64,000 bases of DNA, from assembly GCF_022605725.1 (NCBI RefSeq), contig NC_065549.1, positions 41,555,690 through 41,619,689 of the forward strand. The letters are read 5' to 3'. Shown in pieces: positions 44,440 to 53,332 of the stretch. Within the stretch, counting starts at the first letter, position 1. Every line of letters starts with the position of its first letter. Below the pieces are notes generated by a model that made no database searches, was not told the origin of the DNA, and worked only from the letters and a program-made list of their open reading frames with translations. Origin of the DNA: Anthonomus grandis grandis. Its lineage: Eukaryota > Arthropoda > Insecta > Coleoptera > Curculionidae. Made by a program: the position numbers and the translations under genes.

Positions 44440-45861
44440 TTATTGATTGAGTAGCCTCAGCACAGAAGATAGCGTATCAACAAATAGATCTATGTTGTAG
44501 ATACAAAGCGTATTAAACAAATTACATATGTAAAAAATCGGAGCTCTCTTGAAAATATTATTTAATGCTCTGTTGCAATAAAAAGTGCGAGAATTTCTGG
44601 AGTTTATCCTTGGGACAATGTACCGAATCTGATTTAGGAGTGAAATGCAGTCTATTTTGTTGTTTACTAGCTTATATAAGAAAGTTATAGCCGTTGTCAC
44701 ACGACGATCGAGTAAGGTTTTCATATTGAACCGTCCAAGCATGACATTTTGGCAAGTGCCTCTGGCTGGATAAACGCCATCTTCCCTATAGTGCAAATAC
44801 TTTATAAACCTGCGTTGTATATATTCAACGTTTTTGATTTCAGTTTCATATATTGGATGCCATATAAGTGACGCATACTCGAGTCTTGAGCGTACAAAAG
44901 ATTGATATAATAATAGTACCACGCTGGTATCGTTAAAATCACGACAATTTCTAATAATAAACCCCAAAGACCTGGATGATGATAGTACAATATTCTGAAT
45001 GTGGCTTTTAAAGTCAAAATTTTCATCAAACGTTACACCCAAATCCTTGATTTCATGGCATCTTGTTAAAGGAAGATTCTGTATATGGTAATCATATTGT
45101 ATAGAAGTTTTATTTCTACAATAGGAAACAAGAAAACATTTTGATACATTAAGAAAAAATCTGTTATTCTGACACCAGCTATTAATACTATTTAATACTT
45201 CTTGAAGATGTTGGCAGTCGGCTAAACAGTTAATTTTAGTGTAAATTTTCAGATCGTCGGCAAAAAGCAATTTATAACAAGAGATGATTGATGCGAGATC
45301 GTTAATAAACAATATAAACAACAAAGGACCCAAATTTGCTCCCTGGGGAACTCCAGATTTCACTATATATTGAGAAGAACAAAAGCCGTCGATCTCGACA
45401 AACTGCCTACGCCCATTGAGATACGAGGAAAGAAAACTTAACAGACCTGTGGAACAGCCCAGATAATCCAGTTTTTTTAATAAAATTCTGAGATCTACCT
45501 GATCAAACGCCTTCTGAAAGTCCATGTAAAGGACATCTACCTGACCTCTAGCATTAAGCGCCTGACACACATATTCAGAAAGACAGCTCAGGTTTGTGAC
45601 ACATGATCTCTGCTCCACAAACCCGTGCTGATCGATAGAGATGAAAGATTTAACTTGATTGTACAGTTGTTTATGTACAGTTGTTTTAAAAATATTATCG
45701 CGAACCCAACGGTTTAAAAATCGCACAGTAACTGGCCTCACTTTTTCGGGTTCCGGCCGGCCTAGGCGGTAATAATAGTCAATGTCACTGGTTGAGAGGC
45801 CAAATTTTAGATGGTGTTTGACCAAATCGCATATTTTCTGTTTGGGTCTCAGGAATTCCAT
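44440..45861 (-). CDS. 473-aa ORF1-reverse transcriptase fusion lacking endonuclease
   Basis: The longest open frame in the window. Residues about 10-59 (CDLVKHHLKFGLSTSDIDYY, then RPVTVRFLNRWVRDNIFK) match the conserved region of Jockey/CR1-type ORF1. Residues about 60-473 are an RT from motif A to the C-terminus: DFQKAFD with D114, GVPQG 170-174, FADD 200-203, KDLGVTFDENFDFKSHI, SRLEYASLIW and FLYKLVNNKIDC. The endonuclease and the first RT motifs are missing, so an internal deletion joined ORF1 to ORF2 in frame. A 14-bp tandem duplication (45660-45673/45674-45687) sits at the join. The annotated start is not original: the ORF1 frame continues upstream (INGIPETQTEN) after a one-base shift near 45840. 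All catalytic RT residues remain. Confidence 0.85.
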   Translation of the reverse strand: MEFLRPKQKICDLVKHHLKFGLSTSDIDYYYRLGRPEPEKVRPVTVRFLNRWVRDNIFKTTVHKQLYNQVKSFISIDQHGFVEQRSCVTNLSCLSEYVCQALNARGQVDVLYMDFQKAFDQVDLRILLKKLDYLGCSTGLLSFLSSYLNGRRQFVEIDGFCSSQYIVKSGVPQGANLGPLLFILFINDLASIISCYKLLFADDLKIYTKINCLADCQHLQEVLNSINSWCQNNRFFLNVSKCFLVSYCRNKTSIQYDYHIQNLPLTRCHEIKDLGVTFDENFDFKSHIQNIVLSSSRSLGFIIRNCRDFNDTSVVLLLYQSFVRSRLEYASLIWHPIYETEIKNVEYIQRRFIKYLHYREDGVYPARGTCQNVMLGRFNMKTLLDRRVTTAITFLYKLVNNKIDCISLLNQIRYIVPRINSRNSRTFYCNRALNNIFKRAPIFYICNLFNTLCIYNIDLFVDTLSSVLRLLNQ

Positions 45862-46000
45862 TTATGATTAAATTGTTAAACCAATCTACCTGTTTATCAT
45901 CACAAAATTGGGTTTCAATATTCTTAATATCTTCTCTTAATACCCTAATTTGGAAAAAAAAGTAACTCCTGCAAAATTATGATTTAAGGCACCGTTTTCA
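45840..46000 (-). pseudogene. N-terminal ORF1 continuation, frameshifted
   Basis: Upstream of the 473-aa frame the minus strand reads QIRVLREDIKNIETQFCDDK and WFNNLIINGIPETQTEN, the coiled-coil end and N.l.i.GipE motif of the same ORF1. A single-base shift in the AAAAT run near 45840 separates the two. Confidence 0.6.
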
Positions 46001-46512
46001 AAATATCTTAGTTTAATTGTACATAAACCCCAGTTAAAATGCTGCAAAACCTTAAAAATAAAAGGCTTGAATCTTAAATTAAACCTGTCAAATGAAATAA
46101 TGACTAAAGATAACTTTTGATCATCTTTTATATTGAACTTTTTTACAAATCCAAGTCCGATTTCCTTTTATATATATTTATGGAGAATCTAACACTTGAC
46201 TTTTTAAAAAAAAAAATTAAGACCTCGCAGATTTGAGACAAAAAGGACCAAGTCCTTCCGTTTGTTACGCCACTGGCAATTTTTTTTTAAATTGACTTCA
46301 TCAGTAATTGACAATTTACTATAATAATCTGCATGCGAAAAGCTGGTAGTTTAAAAGTTATGATAAATAAAACAATTAATTATTCTTAACTTTAACACCA
46401 TGTATCTTTGTTATTAAACATTTCTGAGAAAAATTTTATTATAAAAGTCTATTTCTTTTTCAATTCATTATCACGTGTTAAAATTAATGATGTTTAAACT
46501 GGACCACCCTGT

Positions 46513-47380
46513 ATATTGTATTGAAAATATTTTAAGGTTAAATTTGAACACCTATAAACAAATCACCTACAAAGCATGTAGAAATTCCAGTTTTTAGGAC
46601 GATTTACGCACGTAAAATACATAAATATATTCCCTGACGTAAACCCGTAGCCCTTTACCGCGATTTATGCGTATCGATCGAACCATTCAAATAACCTGTC
46701 ACCTCCAGAAATTCGTTTTTCATACAAATACACGCACCAACATCCCAGGCCGAAATTATTTCTATCTGGTGCCTCCACTGAATACTAAACGGCCCATATT
46801 TTCTTTTCAATTTTTAACGCACCCCCCTGCGCTATAACTGCTGCTGCTGCTGCCGCTGTTTTCCGGACCGAAATGAACAAAATAGGCAATTTTGAATTTC
46901 ATTTGAGCATTTTGCGATTTAATAAAATTTAAAAGGACGCGACCCACTCGGTTTTGAAAATTCGAAATTAATGAACCTCTTGACGTTTACGCTCTCGGTT
47001 ATTCGATGGACTCTTGCCTGATTTTTGCTGTATTTTATCGGGAAGTTTTTTTAAATGTGCGATGAAGGTCTGTTAATTTTACGTTCGATGGGTTCGGTAA
47101 AAACACTTTTAGGTCAGGTTAATCATTTTGTCAGAGTTTTATTAGCTGCTCTAATAAAATCAATATATAGGAATATCGAATATTAGCTACCGCACTGATA
47201 ATTCATCTATGTAATATAAAGGCGCGTACACACTTGCACACGCATGCGGTGAGAAGCGTCGCATATGCGTACGTACTCAAGCCATTCACGGTCAGAGCAT
47301 TCGTTGAAATTAAAAATGTTCGAGGTCCGATTTATTATCAGATTTGGCTTTAGTATCTAATATCGCACAATTTCCAAACT
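46513..47380. other. Low-repeat region with CpG and (CTG)n
   Basis: About 46580-47110 has many CpG dinucleotides, a (CTG)n at 46838-46858 and no transposon motif. It looks like less decayed, possibly host, non-coding DNA. No gene can be supported. Confidence 0.4.
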
Positions 47381-47384
47381 TTAC

Positions 47385-47645
47385 ACGTATGTGAGTAGCA
47401 GAATTTGAACACCTTTTAAGTATTATAGGCCCTAAAATAATGAAAAAAGATATAGTGTTAAGAAAGGGCATACCTGCTAAAGAGCGCCTACTTATAACAT
47501 TAAGGTTCCTGGCAACGGATAATTCCTATAGAAGTCTCCAGTACCTTTTTAAAGTTTCGAAGCAATCTATCTCACAAATAGTACCAAAGGTGTGCCTAGC
47601 CTTAATCGAAAACTTGCGGGAGTGTATAAAGGTAAAGTATTGAAA
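47385..47645 (+). pseudogene. PIF/Harbinger transposase, first exon
   Basis: RMxVAEFEHLLSIIGPKIMK (with one stop) is followed by the open stretch 47440-47643 carrying KGIPAKERLLITLRFLATDN, SYRSLQYLFKVSKQSISQIV and ENLRECIK. This is the N-terminal helical region of HARBI1-like nucleases. It ends at ATAAAG|GTAAAGTA, a plausible splice donor, but the DDE-containing exon was not found downstream. One in-frame stop upstream marks it as decayed. Confidence 0.7.
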
Positions 47646-47741
47646 AGAAACCAAATCTTTATTCTTATTAAATAGTTACGCAAGTAAATGCTAATATATA
47701 TAAATGAAAAACGGAAAAACTTATTGGAATGTATATGTTGG

Positions 47742-48130
47742 TTATTCTGGTGTATAATTTAATGGGGTGAATGTGGTAACAAAGTTCTGTAGAGATATGT
47801 TGCGTGCAGATGTATTCATATGATTCGAAGGCTGACTACTCTCAGTTACTGCATTTTCTGGAGGGTCCAAATAAAACGTATATTGACTTATGACAGGGCT
47901 AGGAAGAGAGGGAGTAACTAGCCTATGTTGCTGAAAAGAGCTTCCAGAAATGTCCTGTAGAGTTGATATGTTGTATTCAAATGTGTCCATATTATTTGAA
48001 GGCTGACTAGTCTCCGTTGCTTCATTTGGTGGCGAGTCCGAATAAGTCGTATATTTACTTGTGGCAGGGCTAGGAAGAGAGGGATTAACTAATCTTTGTT
48101 GCTAGAAAGAGTTTTCAGAAGACATCCTGT
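47742..48130 (-). pseudogene. Ser/Pro-rich protein segment, tandemly duplicated
   Basis: The open stretch 47990-47742 encodes QQHRLVTPSLPSPVISQYTF, then ESSQPSNHMNTSARNIS. Immediately upstream (about 48110-47980) the same segment occurs again, with stops: QQRLVNPSLPSPATSKYTTY, then ETSQPSNNMDTFEYNIS. The unit is about 170 bp. It probably belongs with the SANT/Myb-like frame just upstream, as in Harbinger elements, which carry a second DNA-binding protein. Confidence 0.5.
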
Positions 48131-48245
48131 CATAGTTTCCTGAGGTTTAGAGGTCTGAACCCGAACATGAACGCCAGGCACCTGCAAACAAATAGTCTTC
48201 TCATTTTAGCTTTAGCAGAGACGAAAGTAAACTCGGAAGCAACCA

Positions 48246-48467
48246 TTAGTTGTATCCCGGATAAGACCTCCTCAGCCGGTTTAACTTCGGACTAGCTGTC
48301 TTTATTAGAACGGGCATACCTTGCCAGCGGGAAAAAACTCTGAGGAGTTCAATGTTATGTAGTTTAAAATAATAACTGGAAGATGCACAAATTATTTCTG
48401 CTTCTTCTACAGACCACTTGATTCGATAACCAATGATTCTGATGCCTGGAAAAAGTGTCTCCTTCAT
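48246..48467 (-). pseudogene. SANT/Myb-like DNA-binding fragment
   Basis: The 73-codon stretch contains IKWSVEEAEIICASSSYYFK followed after a shift by LARIAC/VLIKTASPKLNRLRR. The W..EE...i...F.........i......L..R order resembles the Myb/SANT-like proteins encoded by PIF/Harbinger elements, usually in opposite orientation to the transposase, as here. Moderate confidence only. Confidence 0.4.
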
Positions 48468-48479
48468 CAGTTTCTAGTC

Positions 48480-49100
48480 GGGATTTCAATAACATTTGCC
48501 ATTCTGCCATATGATTCAGTAATTTTTTCTTATAAGTTTAATTGTTTAACTATAAACTTATAAGCCTGTAAAAAATAAAAATTTTGTTTAAAATAACTAC
48601 ACTGCAACTGCCTGGAAGAAGTGTCTTCTTTTCCGGGTTTCTAGCTTAGATTTGAGTAACACTTTCCATTCTTCCATGTGATCCAGCACTTTTTTCTTAT
48701 GGGTTTATTTAATGGCAGAATGCCTAAACACTGATATAACCATAAAACTAATATAACCATAAACATAATAAACCATAAAACCAAAAAGTATCTGTTAATA
48801 CTTCAATCAGGAACTACAGCATTACTTCAACTATCTGAAACGATTTTCCCTTTAACTGTCTGAAAAAAATAGCTAAATATCACCAACTTTATACTAGCCT
48901 AAATGTCAATACCGGTTGCTATTCTGACATCCCATTCAGCACTTTTTTTACGAATTTAATCGTTCAAAGATAATCAATATTGTTATATTCGAATATTTGT
49001 TATGGTGCCGAATTCTATGGTTTGAATAATACTTGCCATTCTGCCATCTGATTCGACACTTTTTTCTTATGGGTTCAATCGTACAACTATGAACTTTTTG
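48480..49100 (-). repeat. Four diverged copies of a short coding-like unit
   Basis: A unit of about 60 bp containing the words CCATTCTGCCAT, TGATTCAGCACTTTTTTC and TTATGGGTTTAAT recurs at about 48484, 48650, 48905 and 49020. In minus-strand sense the first reads YKKKLLNHMAEWQMLLKSRL and the second is similar. Spacing is irregular (about 170, 250 and 120 bp). Confidence 0.55.
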
Positions 49101-49519
49101 AAATGCTAAATTTAATGATAGGATACCTAAACGTGGACAATAAATCTTAAAACCAAAAAAAAATTGTTGCAAGCAAACCATCCAAGTGCAGAAATTCTTA
49201 TTGCGGAAGACTTTCACATCCACAATGTCAACTGTTGAAGTTTTCGATCACGACTGATAATGAGGTGCACCATGCAGAAGACATAAGGAAGACAACCAGA
49301 ATCTACGAAGAAGAAGGAGACTTTGCTAGCTTAGGGATCTATTTCTCGGGATGGATCCTGATCCGTACAATATTACCGTATATACATCACTAGGAACATC
49401 AGAAGACAAATTATTAACTGCAATATGTGGACTAAAACATGCCGTGCAGAGTGTGGCATTATAGATCAGCGTATTGGAAACATTTAAAACAGTTCCTCTC
49501 TACGTTTTGTTAGAATGAT

Positions 49520-49925
49520 GTTTGTTTAAGGATCAAATTGCTACTTATCGTCAGTAACGCCGAGACCCAAGCTGTGCAAATCGCGTCAACTTTGCTGCCT
49601 TCAGCTCAACACTTGCAACGAAAAATATAAAGAAAAAGTGAAGAATAAACGTTTCAATTGGCCAAGTAGATCAAAATTGTTCTGGTCTGTGGCAAAAACA
49701 GTTGGTCCAGGTTAGATGGACTAGGGAAGATGATTCCATTGCAATGATTGCAATGGAAAAAGCAGACTTGCTGAGTCAGATGTTGGCATCAAACTTCACC
49801 ATAGACTCACAAGGCAAAACACCACAAAGTTTGCCAAAAGAGTTTTCTTCGATGCCAAAGATATTCTTTCGTCACAGAAATCTTGAAAAAGTCTATAGAC
49901 ACCTTTGTAGCACTGGCTACTCATG
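49520..49925 (+). pseudogene. Non-LTR ORF2 linker remnant
   Basis: Frames read FNWPSRSKLFWSVAKT near 49660 and then the 74-codon stretch 49702-49926 with MEKADLLSQMLASNFTIDSQ, GKTPQSLP and MPKIFFRHRNLEKVYRHL. This is the region between endonuclease and RT (vEKAdlf...Fas.st.d..gk....p......f....v...L..L). The RT itself is missing. Confidence 0.6.
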
Positions 49926-49929
49926 ATAC

Positions 49930-50815
49930 TTAAGTACCATAGGGTTTACCTTTTTGTGCCAGTGTATTCTGTAAAAAAAATAGGGGGTCATTTACTATGA
50001 ATACCAAATTTCCTATTGCTAAATTTGTTTTATTGATTTTGTCATAACATGCTACTAACATAACCAACTTACAGTGAGAACTCAAATGTTTCAAACACTT
50101 CCCTATTGAATTCTGAACGGCCCTTATTGCATCTCGTTCATGTCTAATCTGTTAATTTAGTTCGCCCATTATTTCCAGCTCTATTATGTGCCGCATATGA
50201 TCCAGGATTTTAAATATTACTACACTCAAATAGCCTTTTATGCTTTCAAGCTTTTACAGCCTTTGATGCACAAAAGTTGAATGTTATAATGGAATCACTG
50301 TCTATGTTTTAACCTAAATTGCTTGTTAAAAGGTTTCGAAGAATAATATTTTTTAAATCATCGTTAAAATGAACGTTTCAGTATTAGATGTTTTCAGTTA
50401 GTTTCAGATGTTGACATTCTTCCGTTTTAGACGATTATTTGAAAAAATTGATAAATTATATAAATCGTCGAATCGTCAACTTGATCGAAAAACAATTTGA
50501 GGCCGGGGTTTTTTTGAAACACAAAATAATATATACTGCTCACAGTGCTCATACGAATGTTCAATTTTACACCTTGGCATACAGGACATTAATTTTATTT
50601 GCTGATGATTACGGTTCTTTGACATGGCCGTAATAGTGAGTCCTTGACTGCGACTTAAAGAATTTTTGTAGGATGAAGGTTTGCTATGATTTCAGTCTAC
50701 TGGTGGTGAATTTACGTAAAAACAAATGTTTTGTGCTCTAAAAGCAACCTAAGCGATGTTTCTGTTGCTGGGAACATGATTGTGATGCGTCCTTGTAGTA
50801 AATTTTTTGGCAATA
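49930..50815. other. No gene recognised
   Basis: AT-rich. A plus-strand open stretch 50439-50633 ends ILFADDYGSLTW, which resembles an RT box, but the surrounding residues do not support an RT. Confidence 0.35.
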
Positions 50816-50819
50816 AGGC

Positions 50820-51240
50820 ATAAAATGATGTCTCAGCTCCATGCGATGGTTTATAGCTTGAATGTTTATACCCCTTGCTTCATTAGTTAGGTTGTATGTC
50901 TGCTCGTTTCCATAGATCCCAGTATGGCTGGGGATTTAGGCTTATTTTAATTGAGGATTATCTACCAATTTACTTCCAGTCCTTTCCCTTCTTGAGATTT
51001 TCTGGAGGGCACTTTTTTAGTTCAAGAAATTTATAGCTGGTCCTATGTTAGATCTTGGCATTGCTCTATTTATGGCCTAGACTTCTACTGAACAGATTGA
51101 GCGGTCTCTTAGTATTCTTTCCTGTATAGTTTACAGTAGGCTGCTAGCCCTACTGATCCGTCTATGCCCACCGACCCGTCTGTGAATATGAATACTGGTT
51201 CTGTACTCCATTTTTCGATTAATATGTTAACAGTTATTAG
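50820..51240 (-). pseudogene. RNase H domain remnant of a non-LTR element
   Basis: Sense (minus): WSTEPVFIFTDGSVGIDGSV near 51215-51155 is the RNase H start with catalytic Asp in TDGS; GLAAYCKLYRKEY follows. About 250 bp later PSHTGIYGNEQTYNLTNEAR (about 50933-50875) is the ..HxGixGNE.AD.LA block. Stops lie between. Confidence 0.65.
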
Positions 51241-51970
51241 TTGTATCCAGAAGTAAAAGTAACTTTCTAATTTTTGAAAATTAATGGCAAAACTGCTTAA
51301 AACACTTTTTTTTAATAAAAATTTAATTGACTGCAGTCAAAACGATGACTATAAAAGCTTTCTAATTAGACAATTTCTTTCGAGCTTTGTGTTTAATGAA
51401 ATAGTTTTCATTATCATAACTATAATTTCGCATAAACTAATTGCACTCTTACAAACTTAAGATGACAATTATCTTCCTGAAAGGAGGCATTTTCTTCCAG
51501 CCATCTTACCGAAAAGAATAGAAATCGTTACACTAATAGCATAATTATTACTCCTAATCCTAATAATAGGCTTTTTACAAAATCACACGATTTTTCATGC
51601 CAAGTCCCCTTTGAAAGCACAAAGCGTTCAATAGTAGCTTATCATACTTCCACAGTCGATCAAAGAGTATAAGGCACCCCAAGCACTATTATCCTATTGC
51701 ATCCCCAGAGACTTTAAAAATTATTACGCCTAAATTACCAGGAGTCTTTCTTCAATTGTTAAGGGCACGTGGCCGGAACCAAAGGTCGCGTGCCGTTCGT
51801 TAATCACGCGACTGCAATTCCCGACAAATGACGCGGTGACATAACTAATGATGAATGAATGTACAAAGGGTGTGCATGACGTCATTTTTATGAATAGAGA
51901 ATAGCAAGTTTGCTAAGAGTTGGATCGGAAATTTTTGAACAAGAATTTTTGGATCAAAAAAGAACAACAG
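51241..51970. other. No gene recognised
   Basis: AT-rich, with a CpG-containing block at about 51750-51890. No motif. Confidence 0.35.
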
Positions 51971-51971
51971 A

Positions 51972-52330
51972 AAGTCTCGGTCTCAAAAAAATTTTTTATT
52001 GGTTAAAGTGGTGACACGTGTTTCGCTCCTAACAGCATCATCAGATCTAAAAAATAATGCAAACAAAACCAAATAAAATAACAAAAAGGCCTTAAAGTAA
52101 AACGAAAAAGTATATCTTAAGAAGGTTAAGAACACGCCCGACTGGGTCAATTATACCCACATACTGAACGGTAAAATATAATTTTAAAAAATTGACCTCA
52201 CAAATATATAAAAAAACAATAACATAGAACTCGAATACAAGAAAATAATAAAAAAATAAAAAAGGAACTATCGAGATTCGAACCTACAACCTCACAGTAA
52301 ACCTCTTAAGGTTTGTCTAGAAAATAGGGC
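51972..52330 (-). mobile_element. Penelope-like element 3, single arm
   Basis: It begins with AAGTCTCGGTCTCAAAA as in PLE4 and contains a hammerhead motif. It ends in a segment with the B-box-like GGTTCGAATCTCG (minus strand, about 52285-52270), at the same relative place as the tRNA-like segment in PLE2. No Penelope ORF remains. Confidence 0.6.
52010..52049 (-). ncRNA. Hammerhead motif of PLE3
   Basis: Core CTGATGA at 52044-52038 (minus), an unpaired T, stem II GCT...AGC, GAAA, the ACACGTGT palindrome and C as cleavage nucleotide. Stem I (TAGAT with ACCAC) is poorly paired, so activity is uncertain. Confidence 0.55.
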
Positions 52331-52341
52331 TCAATATATAA

Positions 52342-52415
52342 TGTTGCAAGCAAACAAACTGCTCATAATTTCAAGGCAATACTAATTCTAGCCTTTCAAT
52401 ATTCTAAGGTCTAAC
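52342..52415. repeat. Dispersed 70-bp repeat
   Basis: Closely matches 58613-58685: both read GTTGCAAGCAAACAAACTG at one end and GGCAATACTAATTCTAGC at the other. Its far end also resembles the ends of the repeats at 26346 and 57666. Confidence 0.6.
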
Positions 52416-52800
52416 TCTTGAGCTTCTTTGAAGTGATCTGAAATCAATACAATATCGTCAGTAAAGCGTAAGTCGTTTAACATCCATATTGATTTCTGTA
52501 TTCTTCCAACCTATTTTCTTAAACATGTATTAGCAACAGCAGCATTGCGAATTGTTGGTTGTTTTGGTTAACATCTTGTCATACTCCACGTTCTATTTTA
52601 AATGTGGGTATTATTTTGGAATGGACTTGTTTGGACAACTCTTTGCGCTAATGCGCTATTATATATGTTGTTAATTACAGCAGCACATGTCTGGTTCACT
52701 CTACAATCAGCTAGTGCAGCAAATATTTAATTTTGGTCTACTGAATCGAATACTTTCTCGTAATGCACAGATGTAAAACCTACTTATTCTCTAGGTTGGT
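52400..52800 (-). pseudogene. RTE-type RT remnant
   Basis: Sense blocks: HYEKVFDSVDQN (about 52760), ALADCRVNQTCAAVINNIYN (about 52700) and LRFTDDIVLISDHFKEAQEL (about 52470). The last is the RTE active-site block with Thr in place of Ala (FADD to FTDD). Stops in between. Confidence 0.65.
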
Positions 52801-53194
52801 AGATACTTTATATGGAAGTAACAAGATGATTTGTAATTATTTTTAAAATAACTTATAGATGAAGAAGTAGACAGTGGGGTCGCCTTTCCTATGCATTAAA
52901 AGAAGTCGTCCATTTTCTCAAAGAGACCTAGATTCAATAATCTAAAGGGAAATACACAAAGTCTCGGTCTCAAAAGTATTTATCAATTCTAACAGTAGGT
53001 TACACTGTTTCCTTTGTTTAAAAATTTAAAACAAAGTGAAACAAAACTGAATACAATAATAACCTTAAAGTTAGATAAAACTGGTACCTTAAAAATCGAC
53101 TATAAACAGTACATGCTTTGCGGTCAGGTTATACACACAATCAGATTATACAAAAAGACACTAAAAAAAAAGCAGAAGTGGAGTATGTCAGGCA

Positions 53195-53330
53195 ATATTG
53201 TTAAAAATGAGTCCGGGTTCAAAATTAAAAACGTCGTTAACACAGTCTAGGATTGGGCTTTTCTTGGCATTGGTGATTTCTGATTTTTCCAGAAGGTCCA
53301 GTTTTCTGCTTTTTTATATGTTTACTGCTG
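53195..53330 (-). pseudogene. Penelope C-terminus, distal part
   Basis: Sense frame: KKLDLLEKSEITNAKKSPIL followed by DCVNDVFNFEPGLIFNNIA and a stop. It is homologous to the end of the PLE2 ORF. The reading resumes on the other side of the mariner at 55363. Confidence 0.75.
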
Positions 53331-53332
53331 TA

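Larger units (their letters stand above)
40156..46511. mobile_element. Long-TIR DNA transposon shell, 6.36 kb, holding two non-LTR elements
   Basis: Sequence 40156-40492 and the inverse of 46180-46511 are the same about 335-bp repeat, beginning CAGGGTGGTC(T/C)AGTTTAAAC and bounded on the outside by TA on both sides. This is the layout of a mariner-type element with long TIRs. No transposase was seen; the interior consists of two minus-strand non-LTR elements. Alternatively two unrelated copies of a short repeat happen to lie in opposite orientation, but the TA-flanked outward ends favour a single element. Confidence 0.6.

Noticed and set aside
40156..46511. A single full-length non-LTR element filling the TIR interval
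   Set aside because: Two separate RT domains and two separate 3' tails (40496-40529 and 44171-44203) are present, so at least two elements are involved.
50439..50633. Plus-strand open stretch ending ILFADDYGSLTW as an RT active site
   Set aside because: No other RT motif occurs in frame before or after it, and the neighbouring readable remnant (RNase H) is on the minus strand.
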